A DNA stretch of 64,000 nucleotides, taken from positions 1,309,691-1,373,690 of the forward strand of contig NC_026740.1 of assembly GCF_000210295.1 (NCBI RefSeq). Reading direction: 5' to 3'. Below are positions 8,750 through 19,228 of this stretch, piece by piece. The notes beneath the pieces were generated by a model. It had not been told where the DNA came from. It ran no database searches and was given only the letters and a program-made list of their open reading frames with translations. Source of the DNA: Trypanosoma brucei gambiense DAL972. Taxonomy: Eukaryota; Euglenozoa; Kinetoplastea; Trypanosomatida; Trypanosomatidae. The stretch's first letter is position 1; each line of letters begins with the position of its first letter. The position numbers and the translations under genes are program-made.

Positions 8750-10846
8750 TTAATCCTCATTCACGGACCACAGTTTAAGATGATCGTCTAGCGAAGAAGT
8801 AATAAGTTTGTTGCCGCACATATCCATGTGATAGACAGTGCTGTGATGTCCCACTAAGGTCTCGCAGTGCTCCCCTGTCTGAGCGTCCCAAATCATGACG
8901 CTCCAATCGCGAGCACATGTGTAAATGTACTTGTCGCTTGTAGAGAACATTGCCTGGTGAATGGGAACCTGGTGTCCCCTCCACGATAACACGCAGCTGT
9001 TGTTGCACCAGTCCCAAACCCTAACCTCGTGGTTCATTGCCGCAGATACAATACGCGTGTCGTCATGGGAGAACTGGCAGGACCACACCGTATCAGTGTG
9101 GCCATCAAGTGAAACCTGTTCCTCATCCCTTTCCCATTCCCACACCTTGATAACCCTGTCGTCCCCACCAGACACAACGTACTTCCCTGAATCGGTGTTG
9201 CTGAAGCAGCAGTAGAATACAGCCAATGTATGGCCGCGGTACGTGCCCACCTTTGTCCCCGTGTTTCCGTTCCACACCCGAACGGTGTGATCGCATGAGC
9301 ATGACACGATGTAGTCTCCATTGGAATTGTACTTCACACAGTAAACCTTGTCTTCGTGACCCTTCAATGTATACACCTTGCCGCATGTCGCGACGTTCCA
9401 AACTTTGATTGTGCGGTCGTCTGATGACGATACCACGCGATTCCCACGCGGGGAGAAGTCGCACGAAAGTACAAAACCATTATGGCCACCCTTCATCACA
9501 CTGCTGGTTCCACTAGAAGTGTTCCACACACGCACGGAGCGGTCGCGGCTCGCTGTGCAGAAGCGGTCGCCTTTAGGGGCGAAAGCACAGCAATACACGG
9601 CTGAAGTGTGGCCGGTATACGTCTTGAGCTCTCGAACCTCCACGCGACCATTAGAGAACGGCTTCACCTTGAACCCGGTGGTGGTCCCGGCGGTGTCAGC
9701 GGTTACCGTTTCCACCTTCACCTCGGTGATAGCATCATCTGCCACCACCGGACGCTTTTCTGGTGGAACACAAATGAGTTTCATGCGCTTGCCTTCTTGG
9801 GCTTGAACCTGCTTCATCTCCCAAAACATGCAGAACACATCATCGTCATCCATGTCAATGATGTCCTCACCTTCATAAAAGGACATCGCCATCTTCCCTC
9901 CAAACTTCTTTTCCACCATCCCGGTGAACTCTTCGAAGGTTGTGCCAGGAGCAATGTGTAGCACCTTGTTCGCTGTGTTGTTCTCCTCCTGGCAGTAAAC
10001 GGCAACCTTTCCACGCATCGTGCGGGACCCCGCCTGCAACCCGTCGTCATCGGTACCAGCGACCCCGCCTGTTGTATTGGGTTTTGGTACTGATACGCCT
10101 GTGCCTGTACCGGGCTCGCTTCGCAGCCTCGTGCTAAGATCCAGATCTGGTTGCTCCAGCACTTGCTTGATGAAGTTACTTATGGAATCCCGCTCCTCTA
10201 ATGTCATGCTGGTATACTCTTCAATTGCCTCCATAGCGGCAGCACGCGGACGAGACGGCTGTTGCTGCTGCTCGGCCGTCTGACGGGACTCCTGCCGTCC
10301 AGCGTCCCCGGCATCTTTCATCTTTGCTGCCTTGCGGGCTGCCTTCGCCTCCTTTGCCGCAACCAACATCGACCATATCTCATCCCCACTCAAAGATGAA
10401 TTTGGTAAGTTTTTTTTAAACGTCTCCACCGCTACCTCCCGCGACGCGTCGTGCTTGACAAGTAGCTCAATAACAGCATGTTGCTTACCACTGGGAAGCC
10501 CCTGATAGCTGAGTTGTTTCCCCTGAAAGGTTAGTGTCATTGTCTGCGGTTTCTCATCCACAGGTTTTTCCTCCACCGGCTTCTCAGCGGCGGCAGATTC
10601 GCTCTGTTTCTTTTTCTGTTTCTTTTCCATATAAGCCCGCTTGGCGTCGCTATATCGCTGCAATATGTCTGCACTGGGCGTATTCTGGCCCCCCTCAATG
10701 TTGTCACGAAAGGCCTGAACCACCACGTTATTATCAGCATCCAACTTGACGAGGATGTCCATGAGGTCTTTGGGTCGGTTTTCGGGGCGACCCTCATAAA
10801 CAACGGGTTTACCGCCTATGACGAAGCGTAGCTTCTCCTTGCTCAT
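8750..10846 (-). CDS. PB1-like plus seven-bladed WD40 repeat protein, 698 aa
   Basis: The N-terminal half carries two similar roughly 70-residue segments (about 3-75 and 101-170), each with a short beta-hairpin followed by helices (KLRFVIGGKPVVYEG and MTLTFQGKQLSYQGL). A PB1-like ubiquitin-fold segment follows at about 277-360, ending in an acidic DIIDMDDDDVFCMF loop. Residues about 400-697 form a WD40 propeller with repeated GH...D...(V/I)xxW units, e.g. GHTSAVYCCAFAPKGD and SRDRSVRVWN. WD40 propellers are protein-interaction scaffolds and PB1 domains mediate paired interactions, so this is probably a complex scaffold. The specific pathway is unknown. The start ATG is the first codon of the first hairpin segment. 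Confidence 0.85.
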   Translation of the reverse strand: MSKEKLRFVIGGKPVVYEGRPENRPKDLMDILVKLDADNNVVVQAFRDNIEGGQNTPSADILQRYSDAKRAYMEKKQKKKQSESAAAEKPVEEKPVDEKPQTMTLTFQGKQLSYQGLPSGKQHAVIELLVKHDASREVAVETFKKNLPNSSLSGDEIWSMLVAAKEAKAARKAAKMKDAGDAGRQESRQTAEQQQQPSRPRAAAMEAIEEYTSMTLEERDSISNFIKQVLEQPDLDLSTRLRSEPGTGTGVSVPKPNTTGGVAGTDDDGLQAGSRTMRGKVAVYCQEENNTANKVLHIAPGTTFEEFTGMVEKKFGGKMAMSFYEGEDIIDMDDDDVFCMFWEMKQVQAQEGKRMKLICVPPEKRPVVADDAITEVKVETVTADTAGTTTGFKVKPFSNGRVEVRELKTYTGHTSAVYCCAFAPKGDRFCTASRDRSVRVWNTSSGTSSVMKGGHNGFVLSCDFSPRGNRVVSSSDDRTIKVWNVATCGKVYTLKGHEDKVYCVKYNSNGDYIVSCSCDHTVRVWNGNTGTKVGTYRGHTLAVFYCCFSNTDSGKYVVSGGDDRVIKVWEWERDEEQVSLDGHTDTVWSCQFSHDDTRIVSAAMNHEVRVWDWCNNSCVLSWRGHQVPIHQAMFSTSDKYIYTCARDWSVMIWDAQTGEHCETLVGHHSTVYHMDMCGNKLITSSLDDHLKLWSVNED

Positions 10847-11404
10847 TGTTGAAGAAAGCTGTGTGCTGCCTTTCTATCTGTTTTTTTATTAATTCTTTTC
10901 CGTTGAAATGACGAATTAAAACTATACGTATATATATAAGCAGGTACGCGTGGCCTTGGTTACTTTTTCTTTTTGTGTTCGCTGTATTCAAAGAGGAAAA
11001 AATACAAATACACCAAGAGTCATTTTTTTTTAAAAAAAAAACCTTCGTTACCCAATGGTTCAAGTGGTGATGACAGCCAAAATCGTACAGTTCGGTATAT
11101 TAAAACACTTATCAATGTGCGACCAACCCTCTCACACCAATGGCGACAAGGAGGGGAAATGAGTAGTGAGAAAAGAGACGTCAGAGGGAATCCAAGTTCC
11201 CTTTTAAACAACAGGCTGTACACCTTACAAAACATAGTATCCAACGCTGTAGCTTGCCTACTTGTGACAACACGCCGTGTGTACAATTTACACCACACGT
11301 TTTCATTCCCTCTGTGCCACATAACATAACGACCCCCATACTGCTCCGCTCCGCACACGCACACACGCTCTCCCTGTTACCCGCGTATGCATATGCATGG
11401 TGTC
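10847..11404. other. Intergenic region, 558 nt
   Basis: 3' UTR of mL46 and 5' region of the PB1-WD40 gene. It contains short TATATA repeats (10926-10938) and A/T runs near 11020-11042. No gene seen. Confidence 0.5.
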
Positions 11405-12295
11405 TCAACTCTCAAATGTGCTGTCAGCCGATATGTCAAGCAGAACCCTCACCAGTTCCGGGCTCTGAAAATTTTCCTCATATTGCATCATCTCGTGCCG
11501 CGTGACCCATGCGTGGTCGATAGTCTTCGGCCTAAACTCTGAAAATTTCGGTCGTCCACTTAAATACGTAGCAACGTAAATAAAGAGCCAGCTCCCATCG
11601 TTTGCGTTTGGCACCGTTGCCTGCGGTGCATTGGACCATACATAACAATCCAAACCCTCGCCGTTGTCCGTTGCAATCGCTCTCTCGGCCGCCATGCGCA
11701 GCGTTTCGCGTCCACGAAGCTCCGTTTGGGGCACGGTCCACTTTCCAGAGGCCTCGTCGCGCACAATAAGGTGCAAATAGTCGTCGAGTTTACGGTGCAA
11801 CGAATGACGTGTCGGAGGCGAGCTTGCGTTACTATTGGCGTTGCTGCTGCCATACGTGGCGGGGTCCCAAAGATCACGCGGGGTCACCCGGCGCTCCGGT
11901 TTGTACCGCTGCAGCACAACCCGCATGGCGTCTTGATAGAGCTCCAGTCCAAAGAAATTCGACTGGATTTGCCGCGGGTCCGTACGGTTTAGTGCGTCGA
12001 TGGACTGGCCACGCTGCGCCATGAAGTGAGTTGCTGACTCGGATGACTCATGTCTGCTGTACCGCTGGTGTTCTCGTTGGAGAAGGAACGCCATTTCCAT
12101 TTCCAGGGGATGCGGTGTGGGTTTTACAACGGGTTGACGATGAAGAAGATAAGCAACGCGCACCTTCGACTCACTTGCAGCCTGTTGAACCTCAGCCGCT
12201 GGCACCTGCGGTAACACAGGCGTGCGGTGCTGCGAATGAAATCCACGACACCCTGACAAAACTCGCGAAAGAGGAAGACGCGCTACCGGACGCAT
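11405..12295 (-). CDS. mL46: Mitochondrial large-subunit ribosomal protein mL46
   Basis: The 296-aa product resembles the Nudix-fold mitoribosomal protein mL46/MRPL46. Features: an N-terminal basic, Ser/Arg-rich presequence (MRPVARLPLSRVLSGCRGF), a motif region R.SLHRKLDDYLHLIV, then WTVPQTELRGRETLRMAAERA, which matches the W.FPQ...ETLR..AERAL signature of the family, and an ending with a FRPKTIDHAWVTRHE segment. The Nudix-box catalytic residues are not maintained, as in other mL46 proteins, so the role is structural in the mitoribosome. I start at the ATG at 12295; a GTG 15 nt further out would add only five residues. Confidence 0.8.
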   Translation of the reverse strand: MRPVARLPLSRVLSGCRGFHSQHRTPVLPQVPAAEVQQAASESKVRVAYLLHRQPVVKPTPHPLEMEMAFLLQREHQRYSRHESSESATHFMAQRGQSIDALNRTDPRQIQSNFFGLELYQDAMRVVLQRYKPERRVTPRDLWDPATYGSSNANSNASSPPTRHSLHRKLDDYLHLIVRDEASGKWTVPQTELRGRETLRMAAERAIATDNGEGLDCYVWSNAPQATVPNANDGSWLFIYVATYLSGRPKFSEFRPKTIDHAWVTRHEMMQYEENFQSPELVRVLLDISADSTFES

Positions 12296-12546
12296 TTGCC
12301 TTCCTTCCACCGTCGAAAATGGTACGGAGGACCCACTCCTTTAACTACAGCAAAATAAAACGAGGGGAAAATGGGCAGATTTCATGTGTATAAACCAAGT
12401 AGGGATCATTCCGCAGAGGTCTCAGCATCTACACGCAGAGCAAACTCCTGCACTCCAGGTGCCCTGGTCCACGGCCGTGACGCAAAGCAGGATTTATTAG
12501 GTTCGATATGAGAACGGGGCGCAAATGCCACGCGGCATAGGCACCG

Positions 12547-13263
12547 TTACTCGTTTGCCCGCTCCTCCAGTGCGGCCACCCGCGCCTCCACGTCATTCAA
12601 TCGTCGCATCACCGTCCCCACCATCATTCGTACCATCATCTCAAGCTCTTGCAATCGGGTTTCGAGCGCCGCCGTTTGACCGCTGGTTGCAGCTCCGTAA
12701 TTAGAGTTATCGGAATACCCACCAGTTGGGGTCAGCTCTGGCAGTGGCGTCTCTTCGACTCCTGAAACACATATTGCGACGATATGGATCGCGTCCTTCG
12801 GTTTCCTTGCGAAGAACTTCAACTGCACCCGCTCACCAGGAGCCACACAACAGTCGATGAAATGGAAATAGCGCGCGTCGCGGCTCAACCCCCCGACAAC
12901 AGCGGTTACAGCAACCCCACCACTGGCAACGGCGCTAGCTCCTTCATGTGTTTGGACTTCCGAGCCGTCCGTATGCAACTCTACCACCCTGGCATTACTC
13001 ACGATTGCAATGTGCGTCAAGCGCCTCTGCTCCCGCAACTCAACCCACGGCGCCTTTCCATCAGTCAACGCAACCACCTGTCCAGATCCCCTCGTATCCG
13101 CACTATTCGCGTTATTTTCATTACACGTGCCTTCAGTGCCACCGGTGGAAGCAGACGCTGCAGCAGCAGTTGCACCGGCCTGCGCGGCCTCTACACTATC
13201 AAATACCAAAAGCGGTGGTGCTGGTGTTCCCCAACTGCACTGGCAGGCGCCACGCACAGTCAT
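12547..13263 (-). CDS. Hypothetical protein with beta-rich domain and C-terminal coiled coil (PAAT-like?)
   Basis: 238 aa from the ATG at 13263. The longer frame begins at GTG and adds a region without protein character. An N-terminal CQCSWGTPAPPLLVF segment is followed by an Ala/Ser/Thr-rich linker, then a beta-rich domain (about 75-160: RRLTHIAIVSNARVVELHT ... FFARKPKDAIHIVAICV), and a C-terminal amphipathic helix MVRMMVGTVMRRLNDVEARV. The order (WG...P, a domain about surface/side perturbation by ligand, helical tail) is reminiscent of the PAAT/C10orf88 family, which binds mitochondrial ABC transporters. That assignment is weak and from memory. The spacer to mL46 is only about 250 nt. Confidence 0.65.
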   Translation of the reverse strand: MTVRGACQCSWGTPAPPLLVFDSVEAAQAGATAAAASASTGGTEGTCNENNANSADTRGSGQVVALTDGKAPWVELREQRRLTHIAIVSNARVVELHTDGSEVQTHEGASAVASGGVAVTAVVGGLSRDARYFHFIDCCVAPGERVQLKFFARKPKDAIHIVAICVSGVEETPLPELTPTGGYSDNSNYGAATSGQTAALETRLQELEMMVRMMVGTVMRRLNDVEARVAALEERANE

Positions 13264-13987
13264 CAGAGCGTCTGCAAACAGGCGGAAGCAGCGGCAAACC
13301 CAAGAATCTTCCCCAAACCCTAGCACGCACACACACGCCGCTGCAGAACAGCAATAATAATGCAGGAGAGAAGAGGAATTAAAGAGAGAAGACTGTGCAC
13401 ATAAGAAAATCGAGAGACATCAAGGAGGAAAATAAGCAGTGAAATAATGGAAGAACACCCTCCACAAGTTAAAGCACAAATGATGATTTGATTAAATTGT
13501 CACATGCGAAGTTCCGGTTCGCTAGTCTTGTGTGACGCCCCTCTGCGGTCAACGATAAAAGTAATGACAATAGCATTAACAGCGGGAATGGAAACCAAAA
13601 AAAAAAAGCAAGAACAAAAACAACAACATTTGAACTAAACAAATAAAGCAACTGACCGAAGCGCGGGGCAGTTGGGTAAGGAAAAAAGTAAAAAGAAAAG
13701 AAAGGGAAAAGCATTGGAAAAGAAGTAAACGGGGAAAAGTATGAAACCCACACTTACACACACATATGTATATATTTCCGCATATAAATCCCCCCTTTCC
13801 CCCTTTTCAGGTATTTTATATGTTCACGTATAAAACATGAACACCCACGAGGAACCCCATGCAAACACATGTGCGTTATATATATATGCATATATAGATA
13901 GAAACATACACACACATAAATAATATATATAACATGGTGTAGCATATATAATGTATCTAATGCAAGTACACATCATATAAATTAATA

Positions 13988-14030
13988 TAAATAAATAAAT
14001 AAATAAATATATATATATATATATATATAT
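13988..14030. repeat. (AAAT)n-(AT)n compound microsatellite
   Basis: A TAAA tetranucleotide tract runs directly into (AT)12. Confidence 0.95.
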
Positions 14031-15116
14031 GAGCGTCCGTACTCACTTTACAAAAAAGACAAAGGAACGAGAATGAACACAAACCTCACGTGAATCTTGG
14101 CGAACATATACATCTTCTAGTTGTGTGTACAGGTGCTCGCCTAGCGCATAGGAATGAAACCAAACTGCTCGCAGAAGTAAATTAAATACTATATATATAT
14201 ATATTTATTTATTTATATTTAAAGTAATGCCAACGTGATTTCACAGACAGACGCGCACACATGAAACCTCCCATCTCTTCTTTTTCTCAACTTCACTTCA
14301 CTTCATTTCATATTTCCTTTTTCATTTCACCGCATCGCAACCACTTCCCTTTTCATGCTTTTAATTATCTATTCATTTATTTTATTTCAACACCAACAGC
14401 AACAAGAGTGGCAATTGTGACAATAACGGACATTATAATTTATCAATATTATTTACAGTTCCCTTCGCCGATGCCATCTTTCATCGGCTTCAAAGCCCGT
14501 CATTTTTTAGTGCTTCCCTCCATGGCGACATTTTCCTCCTTTCCCTTTCCCTTTCTCTCTTCTTGTTCTTCTTCCTCTTTGTCACTTGGTTTTACTCATC
14601 TATTTTTTATTTTTAAACATTTAATATGTCATTCGGACTCTTCAACCCTTTTCTCGACACTTCTTCCTTATATGTTGAATGATGACATGAGTTCTTTCCA
14701 AAACAAAACAAATAAGTAAATAAACAAATAAAACAAACATAGGCAGGTTGTAACAAGTAATAAATAAATAAATATAAAAATAAAAAGCAAACGCAATTGT
14801 GTACGTAGAAAATAAAACAAAAGGAAAACAAACACACACACACGTGGAGACAAAAAGGAGAAATAAACTGAGGCATGCCGAAAAATAAAATAATTGTGGG
14901 CGACAGTTCTAACGTTCTAATACTGCAGGCACCACGGAATCGGAAACGGTGAGAACAAAAATAAAATAAAAAAAAAGGAAACATCACCCAAACATTTTGT
15001 TTCATGTCGTCCGTTTTTCATAATATTTTTATTTTTTCTCTACTCTTCGCACTTCATCCCATTTGTATATATATTTCTAACAAACGGTAAAATGAAAATA
15101 AAAATAAATAAATCAA

Positions 15117-15142
15117 AGCAAAACAAAACAAAACAAAACAAG
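15117..15142. repeat. (AAAAC)n pentanucleotide repeat
   Basis: Five consecutive AAAAC units in the presumed PUF 3' UTR. Confidence 0.9.
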
Positions 15143-15836
15143 CGGATAATTTTAATAACAAAAACAACAACAACTTCTTCCCTTAAGGGAAAACAAAATA
15201 AAAAAGAAATAGAATACGCCGGAGTGAATAAATACTCTATATAGTTATGTGACTTTAAATTTTTTTTCTCGTATATATATTTTCCTCGTTTAATATATTT
15301 ATTTGGATATTTCTTTTTTTTTTCATTTATATCATTTTATTCCCCTTCGCTTGTTCCCTTCCCTTTTCCCCTCCATCCCGCACATGCCACAATCACCATT
15401 GTGTTCTTCCCGCTTTTACATTTCTCTCATTTTCGCTCAGTGGAGGCACCGCGGGGGATATGAAATGCCAGGGAGTTATGCAATAGAGGAAACGTGGCGT
15501 CTTATCGCTTGCCTTCGTTTTCCTTCTGCTATCGGTATTGCTTTTGTTGTTATTCTTGTAGTGCTTCCAATCGCTGTTGTTGAGAAAGTATAAAACAATT
15601 ACGGCTTCCCCTAACACGCATTCACACGAAAAGAGGGGCACATGTCCCGTCGCTCCTTTCATGATCAACCGTTAATTGTCTCAACTTCTCGTACTTTTCA
15701 CTGCTTCGTTTTTTTCCTTCACTCTTTCATTCGCGATCGCTTCCTCAACCTCACACATTCATCACCGTCATCGCAATGATCCCCTCGCACGTACGCACAG
15801 ACACAAAAAAAAAAGAAAAAAATATGCAAATGTGCC

Positions 15837-17129
15837 TCACTCACCGACTGCCCCGGCACGCGCCATGACACACTGCAGTTTGCTTTCAATTCTTCGCCCG
15901 TGTGAACTTGTGGGAAGAAGGGGTCTGATGCATTGTGATATGGTGCGGAAGTCCACTTCACTTGTAGATGAGTCAATGATCGCCTGCAGCACAAAGTTAC
16001 CGAAGCAATCGTTCATGAGGCGGCGGAGGTTGACGGGATCACACACTGTTTCGGCAATGAGTGCTCGGCGCGCTGGGCCTTCAAGCACACGTACAACCTT
16101 CTCCACAACGTTTGAGGCAAACTTATTGCAAGAGAGGGCAACCCAGTGGCCAGCAAAGGCCTGACAAACAACAACCGTCACAGCCTCAGGGTCCATGTGG
16201 TGCAGCACACACTGCACGACGTAGTTCCCGTAACAATTCATTGTGAGTGCGGGAAGAGCGGGAAGCAGGCGGGAAATGATAAACCGCTGCTGGTGAGGTA
16301 GGGTGTTCTCAATAGTCCGGATGATGGTTATGCAACCCTGCTGTCGTTGTGCAAGTAGTTGGCTGTCCTGTGCAATGGCTTCAACAATAGGTGTGAGGGC
16401 ATCGCTTTTATGCCGCTCGAAGACGCTCTGGAGAACACGGCGCGTGTATGGCGAACTCACAGCAAGATCTCGCACGAGACTTGGAGTGAAGTGTGGGACG
16501 AGCGTCGCCATCAAACCAGTGGGAATGAACTCAACGAGAGCACGCACGACGTGACAGCCATTCGAGTCAAGCGCAACAGCGGGCAGGACCGGGCGAAACT
16601 CGTCCACAACAGTTCGCGTCATTTCCACGTGATGCAGGCGCAACACCGACACTAACAAGTTGCGACCCGCCGACGTGCAGGCGGCACGAGGCAACTCTCC
16701 AACAATCGCACGAAATCTCTCAACGAGGCCATTGGACAGATTGCCGGAGTCGAGTGCGGCACTGTTGTACACATGACGAGGTGCCTCACAGTTTCCATCG
16801 CCGGAGCCGGAAACACTTACGGGATCTGCGCCGTCATTATCGCTACGGGGAGCGGTAGATGCGTATGGGTTATGTGTGTAACGATGACTTCGATAACATC
16901 CCGCAGAGGCGGCAGCGTTTGTCGTGTTTGATACCGCTGGTTTTGGTGTCGCTGCCCCTTGTGCTGACAAGCTGGGTGATGAGTCGGAGGTCGTAAGCTC
17001 CCATGCGGAACGGCACTGTTGGGGGACTTGAAAGGGGTGTGTACACGCGCTTTGCGTTGCAACATTACTTTGTGGAACGTTGAGAGCTGGGACGGCCATC
17101 ATTGTTAAGCGTTCACCCCTACGAAGCAT
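15837..17129 (-). CDS. PUF11: Pumilio/PUF RNA-binding protein, 430 aa
   Basis: The N-terminal ~130 residues are Ser/Asn/Pro-rich and disordered. From about residue 150 to 420 there is an array of roughly 36-residue helical PUF repeats, recognised by segments such as LDSNGCHVVRALVE, QQGCITIIRTIE, MNCYGNYVVQCVLHH, CNKFASNVVEKVVRV and MNDCFGNFVLQAIID. Their second helices carry the RNA-base-reading residues (NGxxV, NYxxQ, SNxxE, NFxxQ). PUF proteins bind 3' UTR elements and tune mRNA stability or translation. The position between neighbours with Tb927.7.47xx identity suggests PUF11, from memory. A (CA)n(TA)n tract and an AG lie within 50 nt upstream of the ATG, probably the trans-splice site. 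Confidence 0.88.
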   Translation of the reverse strand: MLRRGERLTMMAVPALNVPQSNVATQSACTHPFQVPQQCRSAWELTTSDSSPSLSAQGAATPKPAVSNTTNAAASAGCYRSHRYTHNPYASTAPRSDNDGADPVSVSGSGDGNCEAPRHVYNSAALDSGNLSNGLVERFRAIVGELPRAACTSAGRNLLVSVLRLHHVEMTRTVVDEFRPVLPAVALDSNGCHVVRALVEFIPTGLMATLVPHFTPSLVRDLAVSSPYTRRVLQSVFERHKSDALTPIVEAIAQDSQLLAQRQQGCITIIRTIENTLPHQQRFIISRLLPALPALTMNCYGNYVVQCVLHHMDPEAVTVVVCQAFAGHWVALSCNKFASNVVEKVVRVLEGPARRALIAETVCDPVNLRRLMNDCFGNFVLQAIIDSSTSEVDFRTISQCIRPLLPTSSHGRRIESKLQCVMARAGAVGE

Positions 17130-17870
17130 TACCTACCGCAACCGACAAGGCAACAGATAAACTTATATATATATATATATGTGTGTGTGTCGCAAAGCCA
17201 GTAAGAAACAAACAAGGGAGAGAAGAAAACAACGACCATCAAAAGGGTTGACAAACGAAGAGGAGTGCATCCAACAGCCGGTAATCTAAAGACGACCTGT
17301 CTGTGCATTAAGTTTAACATTTAAAAAAGAAAAAAAAGTGGTGCATGTATGCTTAGGCTCCCACGTGCAACAACATTGAATGACTTACGATGTACATGGA
17401 GGAAAAGATATAAGAGAGCATGGTTGAGGGAGCTTGGCACAACACTAGGGAGGAGCTGCAACAAGACCGAAAACAACCTGTACACGGAGAGTTTCATAAT
17501 AATAACAATAATAACAACAGTGAGAATAAATGGAAAAGAAGGAAAACACTTCACTCCCTTCGGCACAAACACCCACACACTTCTTCAGCAAACTCTATGT
17601 ACACACGCTTTTGTATTGACTACTTTCCCTGCTAGCGCCACCAAGTACATGTAAGAGCCGCTAGCAGAGAGAACTCAGTTAACTGTGTCTAGGAGTGAGA
17701 AATAATTACTACGACAGCAGCAACGGCTACAAATGAGTAAAATTGAACAATCGTCGTAGTTAGCTCAATGTGAGAGGGAAAAATAAAAAAGAAAAAAACA
17801 TAACGAAAAATAAAAAAAGGCGCCGTTCAAACATACACATTCCGACGCCCGGGCGCGGCTCCTTCAGTCC
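17130..17870. other. Intergenic region, 741 nt
   Basis: Leader of the PUF gene and 3' UTR of the coiled-coil gene. It includes the (TA)n(GT)n run, a purine tract 17213-17229 (pyrimidine on the coding strand) and A-rich runs at 17318-17337 and 17780-17820. No gene. Confidence 0.5.
17164..17190. repeat. (TA)n(TG)n compound repeat just upstream of the PUF ORF
   Basis: On the coding strand this reads (CA)5 then (TA)8, followed by AAG. It lies 35-60 nt before the PUF start codon, where the trans-splice acceptor is expected. Confidence 0.9.
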
Positions 17871-18866
17871 TTATATGGGGGCGAGAAACCGATTTCCCTG
17901 TGAGCTTTGCGTCCGCCGCGAATTATTCCCCTGCAACCGTGACTTTTTTGAGGGATTGGCACATAACGTCGGCACATTACATATGTGATCGGCCTCCACT
18001 GATAGCTGTTTTTGCCGTATCATGGACGGTTTCTGTAACTGTCCTTGAAGAGGAGAAGGGAGAGCGAACCCACCAATTCCCTGTGGAGTTACAGTTACAG
18101 TCACCGGCGAGGAGGAAACCGAGGTCCATTGCCTGCCATCAATCAAGTCAAACAATTCATGAACGTCCAGGTCTGCGCTACTCGGGGCTCCCTTTCCGTT
18201 CGTGTTCCTGAAGCTGCTGGAGCCGTATTCTTGACCACACATATCCACTTGTGAACTGCCGTTGCAGTCAATGGCACTAATGCGCCGCATGGCGTTCTTC
18301 CTCGACGTCTCGTCCAACCGATTCGCAAGCGAAATCGCCAGGGCCTTCCATCGCTCCCGCTCCGGTAAAGTGCCTTCCACCTTCTGTTCTAAGCGATGAC
18401 CACGCTGTTCCGCCTCTCTACATCGCGACTCTACAAAACAGAGAGCCGAGCGTGCTGCCCTGTAGTTGTGATCTGCCCACTGAAGCTTAACACATTGTGC
18501 ATGAGTTTGTTGCAACTCCTCCGTACATTTTCGAACGACCGCGAGCAGATCCGTATATTTTTCTTTCAAATCATCGCGCTCTGTCTTTAGTGCTTCCATC
18601 TCACTCGTTAGCTTTTCGATCCTCTCCTCTTGCGCCAAACTCGCCTCTTTCGTGCATGCTTCGTTGTCCAACTGGATGGAGGAGCCACCAGTGTTGCTAC
18701 AATCCCGTGCAGTCTTCGCGTTTAGCGCCCCTTCGAGGTTTGCGATGCGTGTTTTGAGTGCGGTGATAATCTCCCCAAGTGTCTTTATAATACCTTGCTG
18801 ATCAGCAATTGTCTGCATCGTCAGCCTTGGATCAGCTTCAGCCAATGGAGGAACGCCATCGCTCAT
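17871..18866 (-). CDS. Coiled-coil protein of unknown function, 331 aa
   Basis: Residues about 15-50 and 75-185 have the heptad-like spacing of coiled coils (TIADQQGIIKTLGEIITALK; RIEKLTSEMEALKTERDDLK; CTEELQQTHAQCVKLQW). The remainder is low-complexity and polar, with a basic C-terminus (NPSKKSRLQGNNSRRTQS). No enzymatic motif. It is typical of kinetoplastid cytoskeletal or basal-body proteins, but no specific assignment is possible. The ATG at 18866 is the first in frame. The neighbouring PUF gene is 741 nt downstream. Confidence 0.7.
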   Translation of the reverse strand: MSDGVPPLAEADPRLTMQTIADQQGIIKTLGEIITALKTRIANLEGALNAKTARDCSNTGGSSIQLDNEACTKEASLAQEERIEKLTSEMEALKTERDDLKEKYTDLLAVVRKCTEELQQTHAQCVKLQWADHNYRAARSALCFVESRCREAEQRGHRLEQKVEGTLPERERWKALAISLANRLDETSRKNAMRRISAIDCNGSSQVDMCGQEYGSSSFRNTNGKGAPSSADLDVHELFDLIDGRQWTSVSSSPVTVTVTPQGIGGFALPSPLQGQLQKPSMIRQKQLSVEADHICNVPTLCANPSKKSRLQGNNSRRTQSSQGNRFLAPI

Positions 18867-19197
18867 TGTTATTCGTATTCAACTCTTAAGTTGCAACCGC
18901 TCCACACACACACAAAAAGATTCCCACACGCAGTCGCTTCCCTCCCCGTGACTCCTTTCTTTTTTTTTTTTTCCTGTGGTTTATTACTTGGTTTACTCTG
19001 TTACACGTGGTTGAACTTCTTGTACGTACGTGCACAGACTGAAAAAGATGGTTCCTGCTGAATGCACGGTATAAAGCGGTGCAGAAGAGAAGGAGTGCGT
19101 CAGCGGTAACAAAATAAAACCGATTAATCACAATGAAAACAAAAACTCACCGATTTTGTGGAGCAACGCAAAGCGAATAGAAGAAGTGTAGATGCAC

Positions 19198-19228
<31 letters not shown>

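Larger units (their letters stand above)
13264..15836. other. AT-rich spacer, 2.6 kb, probable long 3' UTR of the PUF gene
   Basis: No credible gene. It is a dense set of simple repeats: (AAAT)n/(AT)n at 13988-14030, TA runs near 13860-13935 and 14191-14210, (AAAAC)n at 15117-15142 and many A/T runs. A CDS encoding an RNA-binding regulator followed by a repeat-rich 3' UTR suggests post-transcriptional control, but nothing specific can be read from it. Confidence 0.5.

Noticed and set aside
9378..9806. Long plus-strand frame within the WD40 gene
   Set aside because: Antisense shadow of the strongly supported WD40 repeats.
13988..14030. AT-rich repeat block considered as replication origin or centromere
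   Set aside because: It is a simple microsatellite inside a spacer; nothing supports an origin or centromere.
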